This document shows, in pieces, positions 13,981 to 22,039 of a DNA stretch of 24,044 nt (position 1 is its first letter; every line of letters begins with the position of its first letter). Both the position numbers and the translations under genes were made by a program. The stretch spans positions 1 through 24,044 of the forward strand of contig JASLHF010000007.1 of NCBI GenBank assembly GCA_030152275.1, given 5' to 3'. Source of the stretch: Acinetobacter sp. GTDB taxonomy: Bacteria; Pseudomonadota; Gammaproteobacteria; Pseudomonadales; Moraxellaceae. The notes below the pieces were generated by a model. It searched no databases and was not told the origin of the DNA. It worked only from the letters and a program-made list of their open reading frames with translations.

Positions 13981-15258
13981 ATGAGTAAGAATATTATTTC
14001 CGCTGCTATCTTGGCAGCGGCGGGGTGCAGTGCTGTAAGCGCGCAGAATTTGCCAGACAATTTAAGCATTCAGCCGTATTTGGATGTCACGGCTGGCGCA
14101 TTTTACAGTCAAAAAAGCTATAACAATCCGGATGCGAAAAATTCAGCCTCTTGGCAGGAGGCATATGCCAAATATGGCGCTGAAGCGCAGTATACGCTTG
14201 GCCAAAGCGAACTGTACGGCAGTTTGATGGGGCTGTCTTCAGCCACTTTTGGCGATGGAGATGCTGGCGGTTTTACCAATGGTAAAGAACGCAGAACATC
14301 TTTAGAAGAATGGACGGTAGGATGGCGTAATGGCAGTTCAGAAGAGGCCAGCGCAGACATACGCATTGGACGTCAAAATGTACAGATTGCTGACGGTTTT
14401 TTGGTCGCTGGCGATGCGCTGAATATGGGTAAGGGGATTGCAGATGGAGAATTGAATCGCGGCGGCGGTTATTATATTGCCGCACATCGCAGCTTTGACT
14501 TTGCGGCAGTGATGAAACTGAAACTCAATGAGCAGCTGACCACACATTGGTATTATTTGGATTCAAACAATAAAGCGCAGTATCAGCCTGCGCTGTGGGC
14601 AACAGATTGGCAATATCAGTATGAAGGCAGCAATTTGGGGCTGACCTATCTGCAAGTGACGGATCTTGAAGATCCAGAACATGAATCTGTCCGTGATGAT
14701 TTAAAGGATATAGCACTGCGCGCTAAAACCCAGCTGAATGAACAGCTCAATCTGAGCGCTGAATATGTGCATCAAGATCAAAAACGCGGCAATGAAAATG
14801 CATGGTATGCTGCGCTGAATTATACTTTTGATCAGGCGCCGCTGCAGCCTGTGCTGGGTTACCGCTATTCATCATTCTCAGAACATTATGATCCACTGTT
14901 TTACGGCAATACAGATGCCGGCTTTGGCACTTGGTTTCAAGGTGAAGTGGCTGGCAACTACGCAGGCCCATTCAGCAGCAATGCCCAGATTCATCAAGTC
15001 TCATTGCAGGCCTCTGTAAAGGAAAATTTGCATTTGGGCATGTTGGCATATCAATTTAATACCATAAAAAAAGACACTGAAAATTTAGATGGCCATGAAA
15101 TCGATGCTTTTGCGGTGTGGTCGCCAAACAAAAATATTAATGTCATCCCATTGGTTGGTTGGTATAAGCCGAAAAAAGATATTTTAAATGGTGGCTCACA
15201 GGCTGGCGGTACAGGCGGCAATACGTATGCCCAACTGCTTTTGCAGTATCTGTATTGA
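13981..15258 (+). CDS. Outer-membrane beta-barrel porin-like protein
   Basis: A 425-residue exported protein. The signal peptide ends at SAVSA (residue 21). The mature part is a series of alternating amphipathic strands with many aromatic girdle residues, turns rich in Asn, Asp and Gly, and a C-terminal strand ending in a double aromatic pattern (QLLLQYLY), the usual signature for assembly by the Bam complex. It resembles the alginate-export-type or general substrate-specific porins in overall style, but I cannot place it in a family with certainty. GGGAAGGA lies just before the start. It follows tynA by 84 bases, across a terminator, so it may be expressed by partial read-through or from its own promoter. 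Its likely role is uptake of the amine substrate across the outer membrane; this is inferred from position. Confidence 0.8.
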   Translation: MSKNIISAAILAAAGCSAVSAQNLPDNLSIQPYLDVTAGAFYSQKSYNNPDAKNSASWQEAYAKYGAEAQYTLGQSELYGSLMGLSSATFGDGDAGGFTNGKERRTSLEEWTVGWRNGSSEEASADIRIGRQNVQIADGFLVAGDALNMGKGIADGELNRGGGYYIAAHRSFDFAAVMKLKLNEQLTTHWYYLDSNNKAQYQPALWATDWQYQYEGSNLGLTYLQVTDLEDPEHESVRDDLKDIALRAKTQLNEQLNLSAEYVHQDQKRGNENAWYAALNYTFDQAPLQPVLGYRYSSFSEHYDPLFYGNTDAGFGTWFQGEVAGNYAGPFSSNAQIHQVSLQASVKENLHLGMLAYQFNTIKKDTENLDGHEIDAFAVWSPNKNINVIPLVGWYKPKKDILNGGSQAGGTGGNTYAQLLLQYLY

Positions 15259-15271
15259 GGATGCCTCATGA

Positions 15272-15302
15272 AAAAAAGCGCTGAATTATCAGCGCTTTTT
15301 AT
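15272..15302. terminator. Rho-independent terminator of the porin gene
   Basis: Perfect 8-bp core AGCGCTGA (15277-15284) / TCAGCGCT (15289-15296) with ATTA loop, extended by A and T runs on both sides. Confidence 0.93.
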
Positions 15303-16005
15303 TGCATAGATGCGCATTTAACGTGTAAAACACTGTTCTTGTTATCATCTCTGGCTTCAACTTTAAAAACTCAGCCTTTACTGAAGGATGGTTCAATCAC
15401 AGTGCAAATCCTGCTCATTGCGCTAAGGATCTGCAAAGTTGCAGTCAAGGCTAAGCTTTTCAGCGACTTTTGACACAGGTTAAACTCTTCCCATTCTTCA
15501 CGGTGATGATTGGTAATTTTTCATTCATTGGATGGAGTGCATCAGCTGTCGTTTTATGAATATCTTAGTGCTTATAGATACAGCATTTTTGTAGATTGAG
15601 TGAACTGTTTTCTGTTGATAATTAAAACTAAAGACTGCTGATAATTTTTGCGGATGACAATCGAATAAATCTTTTATAACTCTTAAATTAGCATTTGAAA
15701 TATGGCATTTTGAGTCACTGATTCGAACGCTGAGTGAAGTCATTGTTTAGGTATTGATTACGCCTAATCACTTTGAATGGTTATGGGAGTGTGAGCTAAT
15801 TTGTTATATATAAAAGTCATCAAGTTATAAAGTCATAAAGCTTAAATCTGATATTTTTCTTCTTGAGCAATGTAAAAATAGTTGATTGCGAAACTTTGAT
15901 TTTATTCAGTTTAGAAGAAAGATACTCTCTCATCTAAACCTACATTCATCTTTTTTACGCTTGGTGTTTGAGTATCTAAGTTATCAAAAATCAAATTTTA
16001 GGCAT
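15303..16005. other. Long AT-rich intergenic stretch, possible gene decay
   Basis: About 700 bases with no gene I trust. The minus strand from about 15520 to 15371 reads without a stop for about 49 codons in a plausible composition (beginning KITNHHREEWEEFN) but has no start codon; a separate 72-codon frame at 15743-15525 lies just upstream in another frame. Together they could be a decayed gene. AAAGTCAT occurs twice, at 15813-15820 and 15829-15836. Otherwise nothing is recognisable. Confidence 0.4.
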
Positions 16006-16028
16006 AAAAAAACCAGCAAATTGCTGGG
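16006..16028 (-). terminator. Terminator of the tRNA-Leu gene
   Basis: On the minus strand CCAGC-AATTT-GCTGG is followed by seven T, about 35 bases beyond the CCA end of the tRNA. Confidence 0.8.
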
Positions 16029-16060
16029 TCTTTTAATGCACCATCTTAGAAGTATAAGAA

Positions 16061-16147
16061 TGGTGCCCGAGGCCAGACTCGAACTGGCACGACTTGAAGG
16101 TCGGGGGATTTTAAATCCCCTGTGTCTACCGATTTCACCACTCGGGC
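16061..16147 (-). tRNA. tRNA-Leu, anticodon UAA
   Basis: A complete class II tRNA of 87 bases with encoded CCA. The acceptor stem GCCCGAG (16147-16141) pairs perfectly with CTCGGGC (16071-16065), with A as discriminator. The anticodon stem GGGGA/TCCCC encloses the loop TTTAAAA, with the anticodon TAA at 16113-16111. A long variable arm (CGAC ... GTCG) and the T-arm GCCAG-TTCGAGT-CTGGC are present. It is very similar to E. coli leucine tRNA 5 (leuZ). It reads UUA, and by wobble UUG, codons. Confidence 0.97.
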
Positions 16148-16159
16148 ATGTGCGCAATA

Positions 16160-16189
16160 ATAGTAGACCCAGCCGGGCTTGGCAAGCAA
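16160..16189 (-). promoter_or_regulatory. Promoter of tRNA-Leu
   Basis: On the minus strand TTGCTT (-35, at 16189-16184), 18 bases, then TACTAT (-10, at 16165-16160). A GC-rich patch (GCGC) lies between the -10 and the tRNA, as is common for stable-RNA promoters under stringent control. Confidence 0.55.
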
Positions 16190-16352
16190 AATGCGCTGCA
16201 ATTGCTTTAAATTCAGTCAACTCATGGCCTTATTTTAAAAAAATTGCGAAAAGCCGCTGCAAAATAATGTTCATTTTCATATTTCATTCATCATTTTGAG
16301 ATCATAGTGCAGCGCAGCAGGCTTATGTTGAAAGAAAAAATGGATATTAAAC

Positions 16353-18134
16353 ATGAGCAATAAAATAACCCGCCGTGAAATGATTCAAAAAACTTTAGGC
16401 GGCTTGGGGGCCGGCTTTGGTGTGGCTGGTATGGGAGCTGCGCTGACTGCTTGCGGCGGAGGCGCCGATACAGAGCAAATTTCGTCTGTTCGCGCTCAAT
16501 TTCTGCATGGTGTGGCCAGCGGCGACCCGATGGCAGACCGCGTAATTATTTGGACACGCATCAGCCCAGAAGACAATAGCGCGCGTTTAGAGGTCGCTTG
16601 GGAAGTTGCATCTGATGCAGAATTTAAAAATATTGTCAGTAAAGGCATGCTGCAGACGAGTTCAGCTGCGGATTTTACAGTCAAAGCAGATGCTGCTGGT
16701 CTGCTCCCTAGCCAGCAGTATTTCTACCGCTTTAAATATGCCGATCAAATATCCGCTACAGGTCAAACCAAAACTTTGCCATCCGATACCAGCAGCGTCA
16801 GTTTTGCAGTATGTTCCTGTGCTAATTATCCAGCAGGATATTTTTATGTATACCGCGAAATTGCCCAACAGAATGTCGATGCTGTACTTCATTTAGGCGA
16901 TTATATTTATGAATATGGCGAGGGAGGCTATGCAACTGAGGATGCAGACAAGCTTGGCCGAAATTTTGCAGCTGACAATGCAAAAGAGATTTTAACTTTA
17001 AGCGATTACCGCAAGCGTTACGCGCTGTACCGAATGGATGCCGATTTACAGGCAGCTCATCAGCGCCATCCGTTTATTGTGATTTGGGATGACCATGAGC
17101 TAAGCAACGATGCTTGGCTAGAGGGTGCTGAAAATCATCAGGCCGATGAGGGGAGCTTTGCGGAACGTAAAGCGGCCGCATTGCAGGCGTATTTTGAATG
17201 GATGCCTATTCGCGCCAAAAGCGAAACAGATCACTTGCATATATACCGGCAGTTTAATTATGGCAATTTGGTACAGCTAAATATGCTGGATACCCGGATT
17301 TTATCCCGCAGCAAACAGCTGGATTATGCAGACTTTATGCAGGCAGATGGCAGTTTAAATGCGGCGGCCTTCAGTGTAGCGCTGCAAGACAGCAGCCGTA
17401 CGCTTATGGGGCAGGAACAGCTGATTTGGCTGGCAAATTCGTTGGGAGCATCTAAAGCCAAATGGAATGTGCTAGGGCAACAGGTGCTAATGGCTAAGAT
17501 GCTGATTCCTGCAGAAATTCTCAGTATCTTGGCCAAAGTGCAAAGCGGTTCAGCTGGCGCTGCGGATTTACTGGCAATGAAGCAGTTAATCGCGGAGTTA
17601 AGCGCGATTAAGCTTAAACAGCTGCAGGCGCCATCAACGTTAACTGCTCAAGAAAAAGCCCGTATCTCTGCAGTTGCGCCTTATAACTTAGATGCATGGG
17701 ATGGCTATGCCTATGAGCGTGAGGCGCTTTATACGGTATTGCGCCAAAGCGGGAAACAGGCTGTAGTACTGGCAGGCGATACGCATAATGCTTGGCAGTC
17801 AGCGCTGTATGATATGACTGGCCATCAAGCAGGGGTCGAACTGGCAGCCAGTTCAGTCACATCACCAGGGATAGAGCAGTATTTACAAATTAGTGAGGCG
17901 GATATGCAGAATTTCCGGCAGGCCTTTACATTGCTGATTGATGAATTGCAGTACTGCAATTTAAATCTGCGGGGATATTTAAAAGTCAGTTTTGACAGCC
18001 AGCATATGCAGTCGCAGTGGATTTTTGTAAATACAGTCAAAGACAAAGCTTATCGTGTTGATAGCACTGCAGGTTATCAGCTGGAGTTTGATCGTACATT
18101 ACAGATCCTAAAAGCTGTTCAGCAAACAGCCTAA
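16353..18134 (+). CDS. phoD: PhoD-type phosphatase/phosphodiesterase, Tat lipoprotein
   Basis: A secreted calcium/iron-type alkaline phosphatase or phosphodiesterase of the PhoD family, 593 residues. The N-terminus carries a twin-arginine motif (TRREMIQK) and then, after a glycine-rich hydrophobic core, a lipobox LTAC with Cys34, so it should be exported folded by Tat and then lipidated. An N-terminal beta-sandwich domain (ASGDPMADRVIIWTRI) precedes the metallophosphatase core. Metal-site motifs: LGDYIYEYG with Asp183, WDDHE with Asp246, Asp247 and His248, LDTR, and AGDTHNAW with Asp476 and His478. It stands alone, with a weak GGAT ribosome-binding site and a strong terminator. Its role would be to release phosphate from organic esters outside the inner membrane. 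No Pho box was identified. The symbol is by family; the exact substrate is unknown. Confidence 0.92.
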   Translation: MSNKITRREMIQKTLGGLGAGFGVAGMGAALTACGGGADTEQISSVRAQFLHGVASGDPMADRVIIWTRISPEDNSARLEVAWEVASDAEFKNIVSKGMLQTSSAADFTVKADAAGLLPSQQYFYRFKYADQISATGQTKTLPSDTSSVSFAVCSCANYPAGYFYVYREIAQQNVDAVLHLGDYIYEYGEGGYATEDADKLGRNFAADNAKEILTLSDYRKRYALYRMDADLQAAHQRHPFIVIWDDHELSNDAWLEGAENHQADEGSFAERKAAALQAYFEWMPIRAKSETDHLHIYRQFNYGNLVQLNMLDTRILSRSKQLDYADFMQADGSLNAAAFSVALQDSSRTLMGQEQLIWLANSLGASKAKWNVLGQQVLMAKMLIPAEILSILAKVQSGSAGAADLLAMKQLIAELSAIKLKQLQAPSTLTAQEKARISAVAPYNLDAWDGYAYEREALYTVLRQSGKQAVVLAGDTHNAWQSALYDMTGHQAGVELAASSVTSPGIEQYLQISEADMQNFRQAFTLLIDELQYCNLNLRGYLKVSFDSQHMQSQWIFVNTVKDKAYRVDSTAGYQLEFDRTLQILKAVQQTA

Positions 18135-18234
18135 AATCATATTTAGACTTTGCAAGACAATGAAACGGTTGCAAGCTCGTGGCGATTTATAGGTATTGTA
18201 AAGACACAAAGTCAGTAATTTTTGCACAATGCAT

Positions 18235-18264
18235 AAAAAGCCAAGCGTTTAAGCTTGGCTTTTT
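18235..18264. terminator. Bidirectional terminator after phoD
   Basis: Perfect stem AAAAAGCCAAGC (18235-18246) / GCTTGGCTTTTT (18253-18264), loop of six. It can also serve the convergent minus-strand gene that ends at 18357. Confidence 0.92.
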
Positions 18265-18356
18265 AATGTGTTTAATGACGCATAGTTGTAAGAGTGATTA
18301 TTGTTACTTTTGTTTAAATGATTTCAGGATTTCAGTATGTTTGGATAAATAGAAGG

Positions 18357-19091
18357 CTATTTCATCATTTCATCTAAATAATTATCAAGATCTATATGTT
18401 TAAAGCTTTCACATAATTGATTTTCAAAATTCATGCTTTGCTGATGCAGTGATTGCATAGACTTTAGCTTATGCTGCAGAAATTGATGCTTTAGGTTGTC
18501 TTTGGTGCAGAACTTTAGACGGCAGCGCAGCTTGAGCGATTGCTTATAAGCCCAAAAGCATACCCGCCGGGTTTCCTGCAAATAATGTTGCTGCAGGCTG
18601 CTGCTGTGTTCGCGGAACAGGTTCTCTTTATAAAAACGCACAAAACCAAAACTCAATGCGAAGAAAAACAGCAGTGACTGAAACAGCGCGCTTTCAATGT
18701 AGGCAATATTCAGCGCCTGCAGCACAATCAGCGCTGCCAGTTTTATCGGTGTATGGCGCAGCTGTTTATATAAAGACGCTGAGCTGTGTTTCATTTGCTT
18801 AATGATTAGCGGTGTCACCAACATGAAAAACAGCATGATGGCCAAAACAGCTAAACCGCTGGCGCGGAACTCGCTCAGATGTGGAAATAATGACTCCAGC
18901 TGCGCACCTAAACTGATGCTGAGCGAAATAAAAATCATGCCGGCCAGCACCCACGGAATCAACTCTTTTAAATCGTCCAGCATGCCTTTGGTTTTAATCA
19001 AGCCGTAAAAAATATAATTATGTTTAAATGCAGCGGGATACAGCAATTTTAGCTGCTCAAGATATTGCCCTGCTTGTTGGTCTTTAATCAT
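18357..19091 (-). CDS. Hypothetical multi-span membrane protein, 244 aa
   Basis: I do not recognise the family. The protein has a polar N-terminal 43 residues, hydrophobic segments at about 44-65 and 79-97, then a long hydrophobic stretch at 118-154 that probably makes a helical pair, so four membrane spans. The C-terminal 90 residues are polar, basic and helical, with many Gln, Leu and Lys residues (for example KLKSMQSLHQQSMNF) and three Cys, and should form a cytoplasmic coiled-coil tail. The ATG at 19091 has no evident ribosome-binding site; the next Met is at residue 37, just before the first span, so the start is uncertain. It is transcribed alone toward the phoD terminator. No function can be inferred. 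Confidence 0.72.
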   Translation of the reverse strand: MIKDQQAGQYLEQLKLLYPAAFKHNYIFYGLIKTKGMLDDLKELIPWVLAGMIFISLSISLGAQLESLFPHLSEFRASGLAVLAIMLFFMLVTPLIIKQMKHSSASLYKQLRHTPIKLAALIVLQALNIAYIESALFQSLLFFFALSFGFVRFYKENLFREHSSSLQQHYLQETRRVCFWAYKQSLKLRCRLKFCTKDNLKHQFLQHKLKSMQSLHQQSMNFENQLCESFKHIDLDNYLDEMMK

Positions 19092-19262
19092 GCATAAACG
19101 CAGTCTGGAAAAAACTGGCTCTCAATATAATTTAATTTTGCATTCATAGCTTAAATTATTTGCAAAGAAAATGCCTGATTTAGTCCTAAACAGCAGATAT
19201 TCCACTTTTGGCGCTGGAAATATGAGAAAATACGCTTTTACAATTTGACATACAGGCAAGCT

Positions 19263-19769
19263 ATGGCTGACCACTCTCCTGAAAATTTAAGTGATATTGA
19301 AATCTTAGATATTTTAACGTCTATGAAAAATGATGAGCTGGAGCAAGAAGCGAAAGCCATTATCCGCAGCGGCGGAAAAGCAGGACGTCAGGAGTCGCAT
19401 AAGCAGGCTTTAGTTGCACTGAATCAGTCTTTTGAAGAAAAATTTGTTGAAGCCGCGACTTTGGCATTGGGCTTAAATGAAGGCCAAAGCAAAAAAATCC
19501 GTTATAAAAAAGACCGTATCCGTATTTTAAAAGTGCGCGGGATTGATTATTTAGCGATAGACGGCGCTGAAACGGCTCAAGTGCTCGCACAAATTGCGCA
19601 AGCGATTACCCGTGAAGATGCGATTGTTACTCATGACCTGCATAATATTTTCCCATTTTGGAAAGAAGGCTGGCCTATGGTGCAATTTGACAGCGCTTAC
19701 GCAATTTTAGCCGAAGATATCAGCATTCACTATCAGGCTGTATTAGATGCCTTGATTGCCAAGCATTGA
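19263..19769 (+). CDS. Conserved-looking hypothetical protein, 168 aa
   Basis: I do not recognise the family. A soluble protein of 168 residues: an acidic, helical N-terminus (ENLSDIEILDILTSM), a basic segment (SKKIRYKKDRIRILKVRG) that could bind nucleic acid or phosphate, then a mixed alpha/beta C-terminus. There is no signal peptide or membrane span. I start at the ATG at 19263 with CAGGCAAG just upstream; a TTG at 19245 would add six residues and is less likely. The gene is divergent from the membrane protein at 18357-19091 and has its own terminator. Base and codon use match the housekeeping genes around it, so it is likely a real and stable gene of the lineage. Confidence 0.75.
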   Translation: MADHSPENLSDIEILDILTSMKNDELEQEAKAIIRSGGKAGRQESHKQALVALNQSFEEKFVEAATLALGLNEGQSKKIRYKKDRIRILKVRGIDYLAIDGAETAQVLAQIAQAITREDAIVTHDLHNIFPFWKEGWPMVQFDSAYAILAEDISIHYQAVLDALIAKH

Positions 19770-19811
19770 GTGTATTAGGCACAGATGCTTCAAAGAAAAC
19801 CCTAAAAAATT

Positions 19812-19836
19812 AAAAGCGCTTCGGCGCTTTTTTATT
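19812..19836 (+). terminator. Rho-independent terminator
   Basis: AAAAGCGC (19812-19819) / GCGCTTTT (19824-19831) with a TTCG tetraloop, then T-rich sequence. It ends the gene at 19263-19769. Confidence 0.92.
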
Positions 19837-20130
19837 TTTTAAGAAGCAGCTATTTGCAAATTTTGTATCATTGCGCAGCTCTCTATGGGTGCAGTAAACG
19901 ATACAAGCAATGCCGACGAGTCATTTCTTAGATATTTACCTTATATTTACCTTATATTTACCTTAAATGAATGGAATGGATAAAGCAGCTGCAATTTATA
20001 TTCAAGCGCTTGTAGTGTCAGGGATGTAAACCTTTGATTAGGTAAGGACGCTTGTTTAAAAGTTCTCAAGCATGCAGGCAGGCTGAATTAAAACCAAGCG
20101 ATGATAAGCATAAAAATGTTAAATATCTTG
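19837..20130. other. Intergenic stretch with a short tandem repeat
   Basis: No gene seen on either strand. The only structured element is the threefold 11-bp repeat at 19932-19964. Confidence 0.6.
19932..19964. repeat. Three perfect 11-bp tandem repeats
   Basis: ATATTTACCTT occurs three times without a mismatch at 19932-19942, 19943-19953 and 19954-19964. The period is close to one helical turn. Confidence 0.9.
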
Positions 20131-20415
20131 TTAATCATCACGCAGTAAGCCAATCAGCGCGCGGGCAGGCCAGCTGAACAAACGCCACCAAAAATATAGC
20201 GGTTCGCTGAAGAACGTTTCAAAAGCAAATGTATCGTTAAAGGCGCCGCGCCTTCTGTGGTTGTGGCTGGGAATCAGCAGCCAAGACAAGCCAATCAGCA
20301 AAATGCCGCAAAGCAAAAAAATGGGCTGATGCTGCAGCGCAAAATAACTGTAAATCATATATACGCCGGAATAAAAGCTCAGGCAGCTGCCAATAGCGCG
20401 CAGAGACAAATTCAT
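20131..20415 (-). CDS. Small two-span membrane protein, 94 aa
   Basis: I do not recognise the family. Two hydrophobic helices at about 8-27 and 31-49 are followed by a basic patch (HNHRRRG, 51-57) that would hold the C-terminal half in the cytoplasm, and then an aromatic amphipathic segment (FFSEPLYFWWRLFSW) that may lie on the membrane surface. The protein ends in Asp-Asp. A good ribosome-binding site, TTAGAGG on the minus strand, stands five bases before the ATG at 20415, which supports expression. It lies downstream of the PaeA-like gene on the same strand, 174 bases away across a large inverted repeat, so co-transcription is possible but not certain. Confidence 0.7.
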   Translation of the reverse strand: MNLSLRAIGSCLSFYSGVYMIYSYFALQHQPIFLLCGILLIGLSWLLIPSHNHRRRGAFNDTFAFETFFSEPLYFWWRLFSWPARALIGLLRDD

Positions 20416-20512
20416 GAAAACCTCTAATTGTTATTATGGCAGTATTCACTGCATTTATTGTTTTAGATCTTCAGTAAGCCGCTGATTGAAAAGGGCTGAG
20501 CCTGATCTAGCT

Positions 20513-20545
20513 GATAAACGCAGAATTTTATGTACTGCGTTTATC
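20513..20545. repeat. Perfect 11-bp inverted repeat
   Basis: GATAAACGCAG (20513-20523) and CTGCGTTTATC (20535-20545) are separated by 11 bases. There is no T-run on either side, so it is not a standard terminator, although it lies between the PaeA-like gene and the next minus-strand gene. Confidence 0.75.
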
Positions 20546-20589
20546 CGTATTGCCTGTATTTTTTAAAGCTGTTTAGCGCCTAAGCCGGA

Positions 20590-21915
20590 TTATTCCTGTT
20601 CTGGCGTAGGCGGTGCATCATTTTGTTCTAGCAAGCGTGTCACCAGCAGCTGATCAATTTTAAAATGATCGACATCAACCACTTCAAATTTATAGTTGCC
20701 ATAAATCACGGCATCTGCCGGACGTGGAATTTTGCGCAAACGGAACATCATAAAACCCGCAAGCGTTTCATAATTTTCAGCATCTGGCATTTCGTCAATT
20801 TCAAGCGCGTGTTTAATGTCTTCAATTGGCGTACTGCCTTCAATTAACCATGAGTTGTTATCACGCTTAATAATTTGCTGATCTTCTTCGATTGGGGTTA
20901 CCCAGTCGCCCATCACTGTAATCATAATATCTGACAGAGTAATGACACCCACCACCAGCGCATATTCATTAATGACAACTGCAAATTTTTCTTTGGTGGA
21001 GCGGAAGCGGTCAAGCAGTTCAGACAACGTCAAGGTATCAGGAATGGTCAGAACATTTCGGATGGTATTTTCATTCAGCTGCAAAAGTGACTGATTATTT
21101 AAAATGCGCACCAAAATATCTTTGGCATCCACATAGCCAATCACATCATCAATATTTTCACTGCAGACCAAAAATTTAGAATAGGGATATTCAGCCAGTT
21201 TCTGACGAATACTAGATTCAGATTCTTTTAGTGTAAAAAATACAACATTTTCACGTGTGGTCATGCTGGATGGTACATTGCGCTCTTCCAGTTCAAACAC
21301 ATTTTCAATGAAATGGTGTTCCTGTTTTTGCAGCACGCCAGCTTGCGCGCCGGCATCCATTACGGCAGAAATATCGTCAAAAGTAATATTGTCTTCACGC
21401 GTTGTATTCACTTTAAACAAACGGAACAGCAGGTTGGCGATCGCATTAATGAACCAAGCCAAAGGCTTGCATACGGTAATGAAAATTTGAATTGGGTTAA
21501 TCACCGATACGGCAATTTTTTCAGGCGCGATCATGGCCAAACGCTTTGGCATCAAATCGGCAAATAAAATGAATAATGAAGTGACTAAAGTGAATGATAG
21601 CGCAAAGCTAATGGTTTCAGCCCAAGGGCCTGTATAAAAGCGTTCTACTAAATTTAGAAAATAAGGCCGGAAAGCGCCTTCACCTAAAATACCGCCTAAA
21701 ATGGCTACGCCATTTAGGCCAATTTGCGAGGCTGCAAAGAAGTCAGCAGAATTTTCCTGCAAATCGAGGACTTTTTGTGCCCGTTCATCACCGGACTCTG
21801 CAAGAATTTTAAGTTTAACTTTACGTGCACCCGCAAGAGCGATTTCAGTTAAAGATAAAAAACCGGCTCCCGCAATAAGGATGACGATGATTACGATATT
21901 TTGGAAGAGGCTCAC
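20590..21915 (-). CDS. paeA: CNNM/CBS/CorC-HlyC membrane protein, YtfL (PaeA)-like
   Basis: An inner-membrane protein of 441 residues. An N-terminal DUF21/CNNM domain with several spans (to about residue 195) is followed by a pair of CBS domains (about 210-340) and a C-terminal CorC/HlyC domain (about 350-430). It matches E. coli YtfL closely along its whole length, including NVFELEERNVPSSMT, FLVCSENIDDVIGYVD and NYETLAGFMMF. YtfL was renamed PaeA for protection against putrescine and cadaverine in stationary phase; older annotation says hemolysin or magnesium/cobalt efflux protein. The start is a GTG (21915) with AGGTGG just before it on the minus strand. The symbol is by resemblance; polyamine export is inferred. 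It is not in an operon with the amine-oxidase genes. Confidence 0.88.
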   Translation of the reverse strand: MSLFQNIVIIVILIAGAGFLSLTEIALAGARKVKLKILAESGDERAQKVLDLQENSADFFAASQIGLNGVAILGGILGEGAFRPYFLNLVERFYTGPWAETISFALSFTLVTSLFILFADLMPKRLAMIAPEKIAVSVINPIQIFITVCKPLAWFINAIANLLFRLFKVNTTREDNITFDDISAVMDAGAQAGVLQKQEHHFIENVFELEERNVPSSMTTRENVVFFTLKESESSIRQKLAEYPYSKFLVCSENIDDVIGYVDAKDILVRILNNQSLLQLNENTIRNVLTIPDTLTLSELLDRFRSTKEKFAVVINEYALVVGVITLSDIMITVMGDWVTPIEEDQQIIKRDNNSWLIEGSTPIEDIKHALEIDEMPDAENYETLAGFMMFRLRKIPRPADAVIYGNYKFEVVDVDHFKIDQLLVTRLLEQNDAPPTPEQE

Positions 21916-21958
21916 AAATCCACCTGTGGATCATCATTATTATGAATATTTTTAACAC

Positions 21959-21998
21959 AAAAAAACTTGAGGGAATAAATCAATTATTGCCTCAAGTT
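21959..21998 (-). terminator. Terminator of the LysR gene at 22040-23029
   Basis: On the minus strand AACTTGAGG and CCTCAAGTT (21998-21990 and 21972-21964) pair over a 17-base loop, followed by a run of seven T. The loop is longer than usual. Confidence 0.75.
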
Positions 21999-22039
21999 AC
22001 AGTATAAGCTTAAAAATGAAGAATTTAAGAAAAAAAACC

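Noticed and set aside
15301..16005. Insertion sequence next to the tRNA gene
   Set aside because: No terminal inverted repeats, target duplication or transposase motif could be found; only short possible coding remnants.
15984..16220. A 78-codon minus-strand reading frame
   Set aside because: It lies over the tRNA-Leu gene on the same strand and is explained by it.
15886..16299. A 137-codon plus-strand reading frame
   Set aside because: It runs antisense through the whole tRNA-Leu gene and its terminator; the composition is random-like.
19932..19964. CRISPR-like array
   Set aside because: Units of 11 bp are contiguous, with no spacers and no cas genes nearby.
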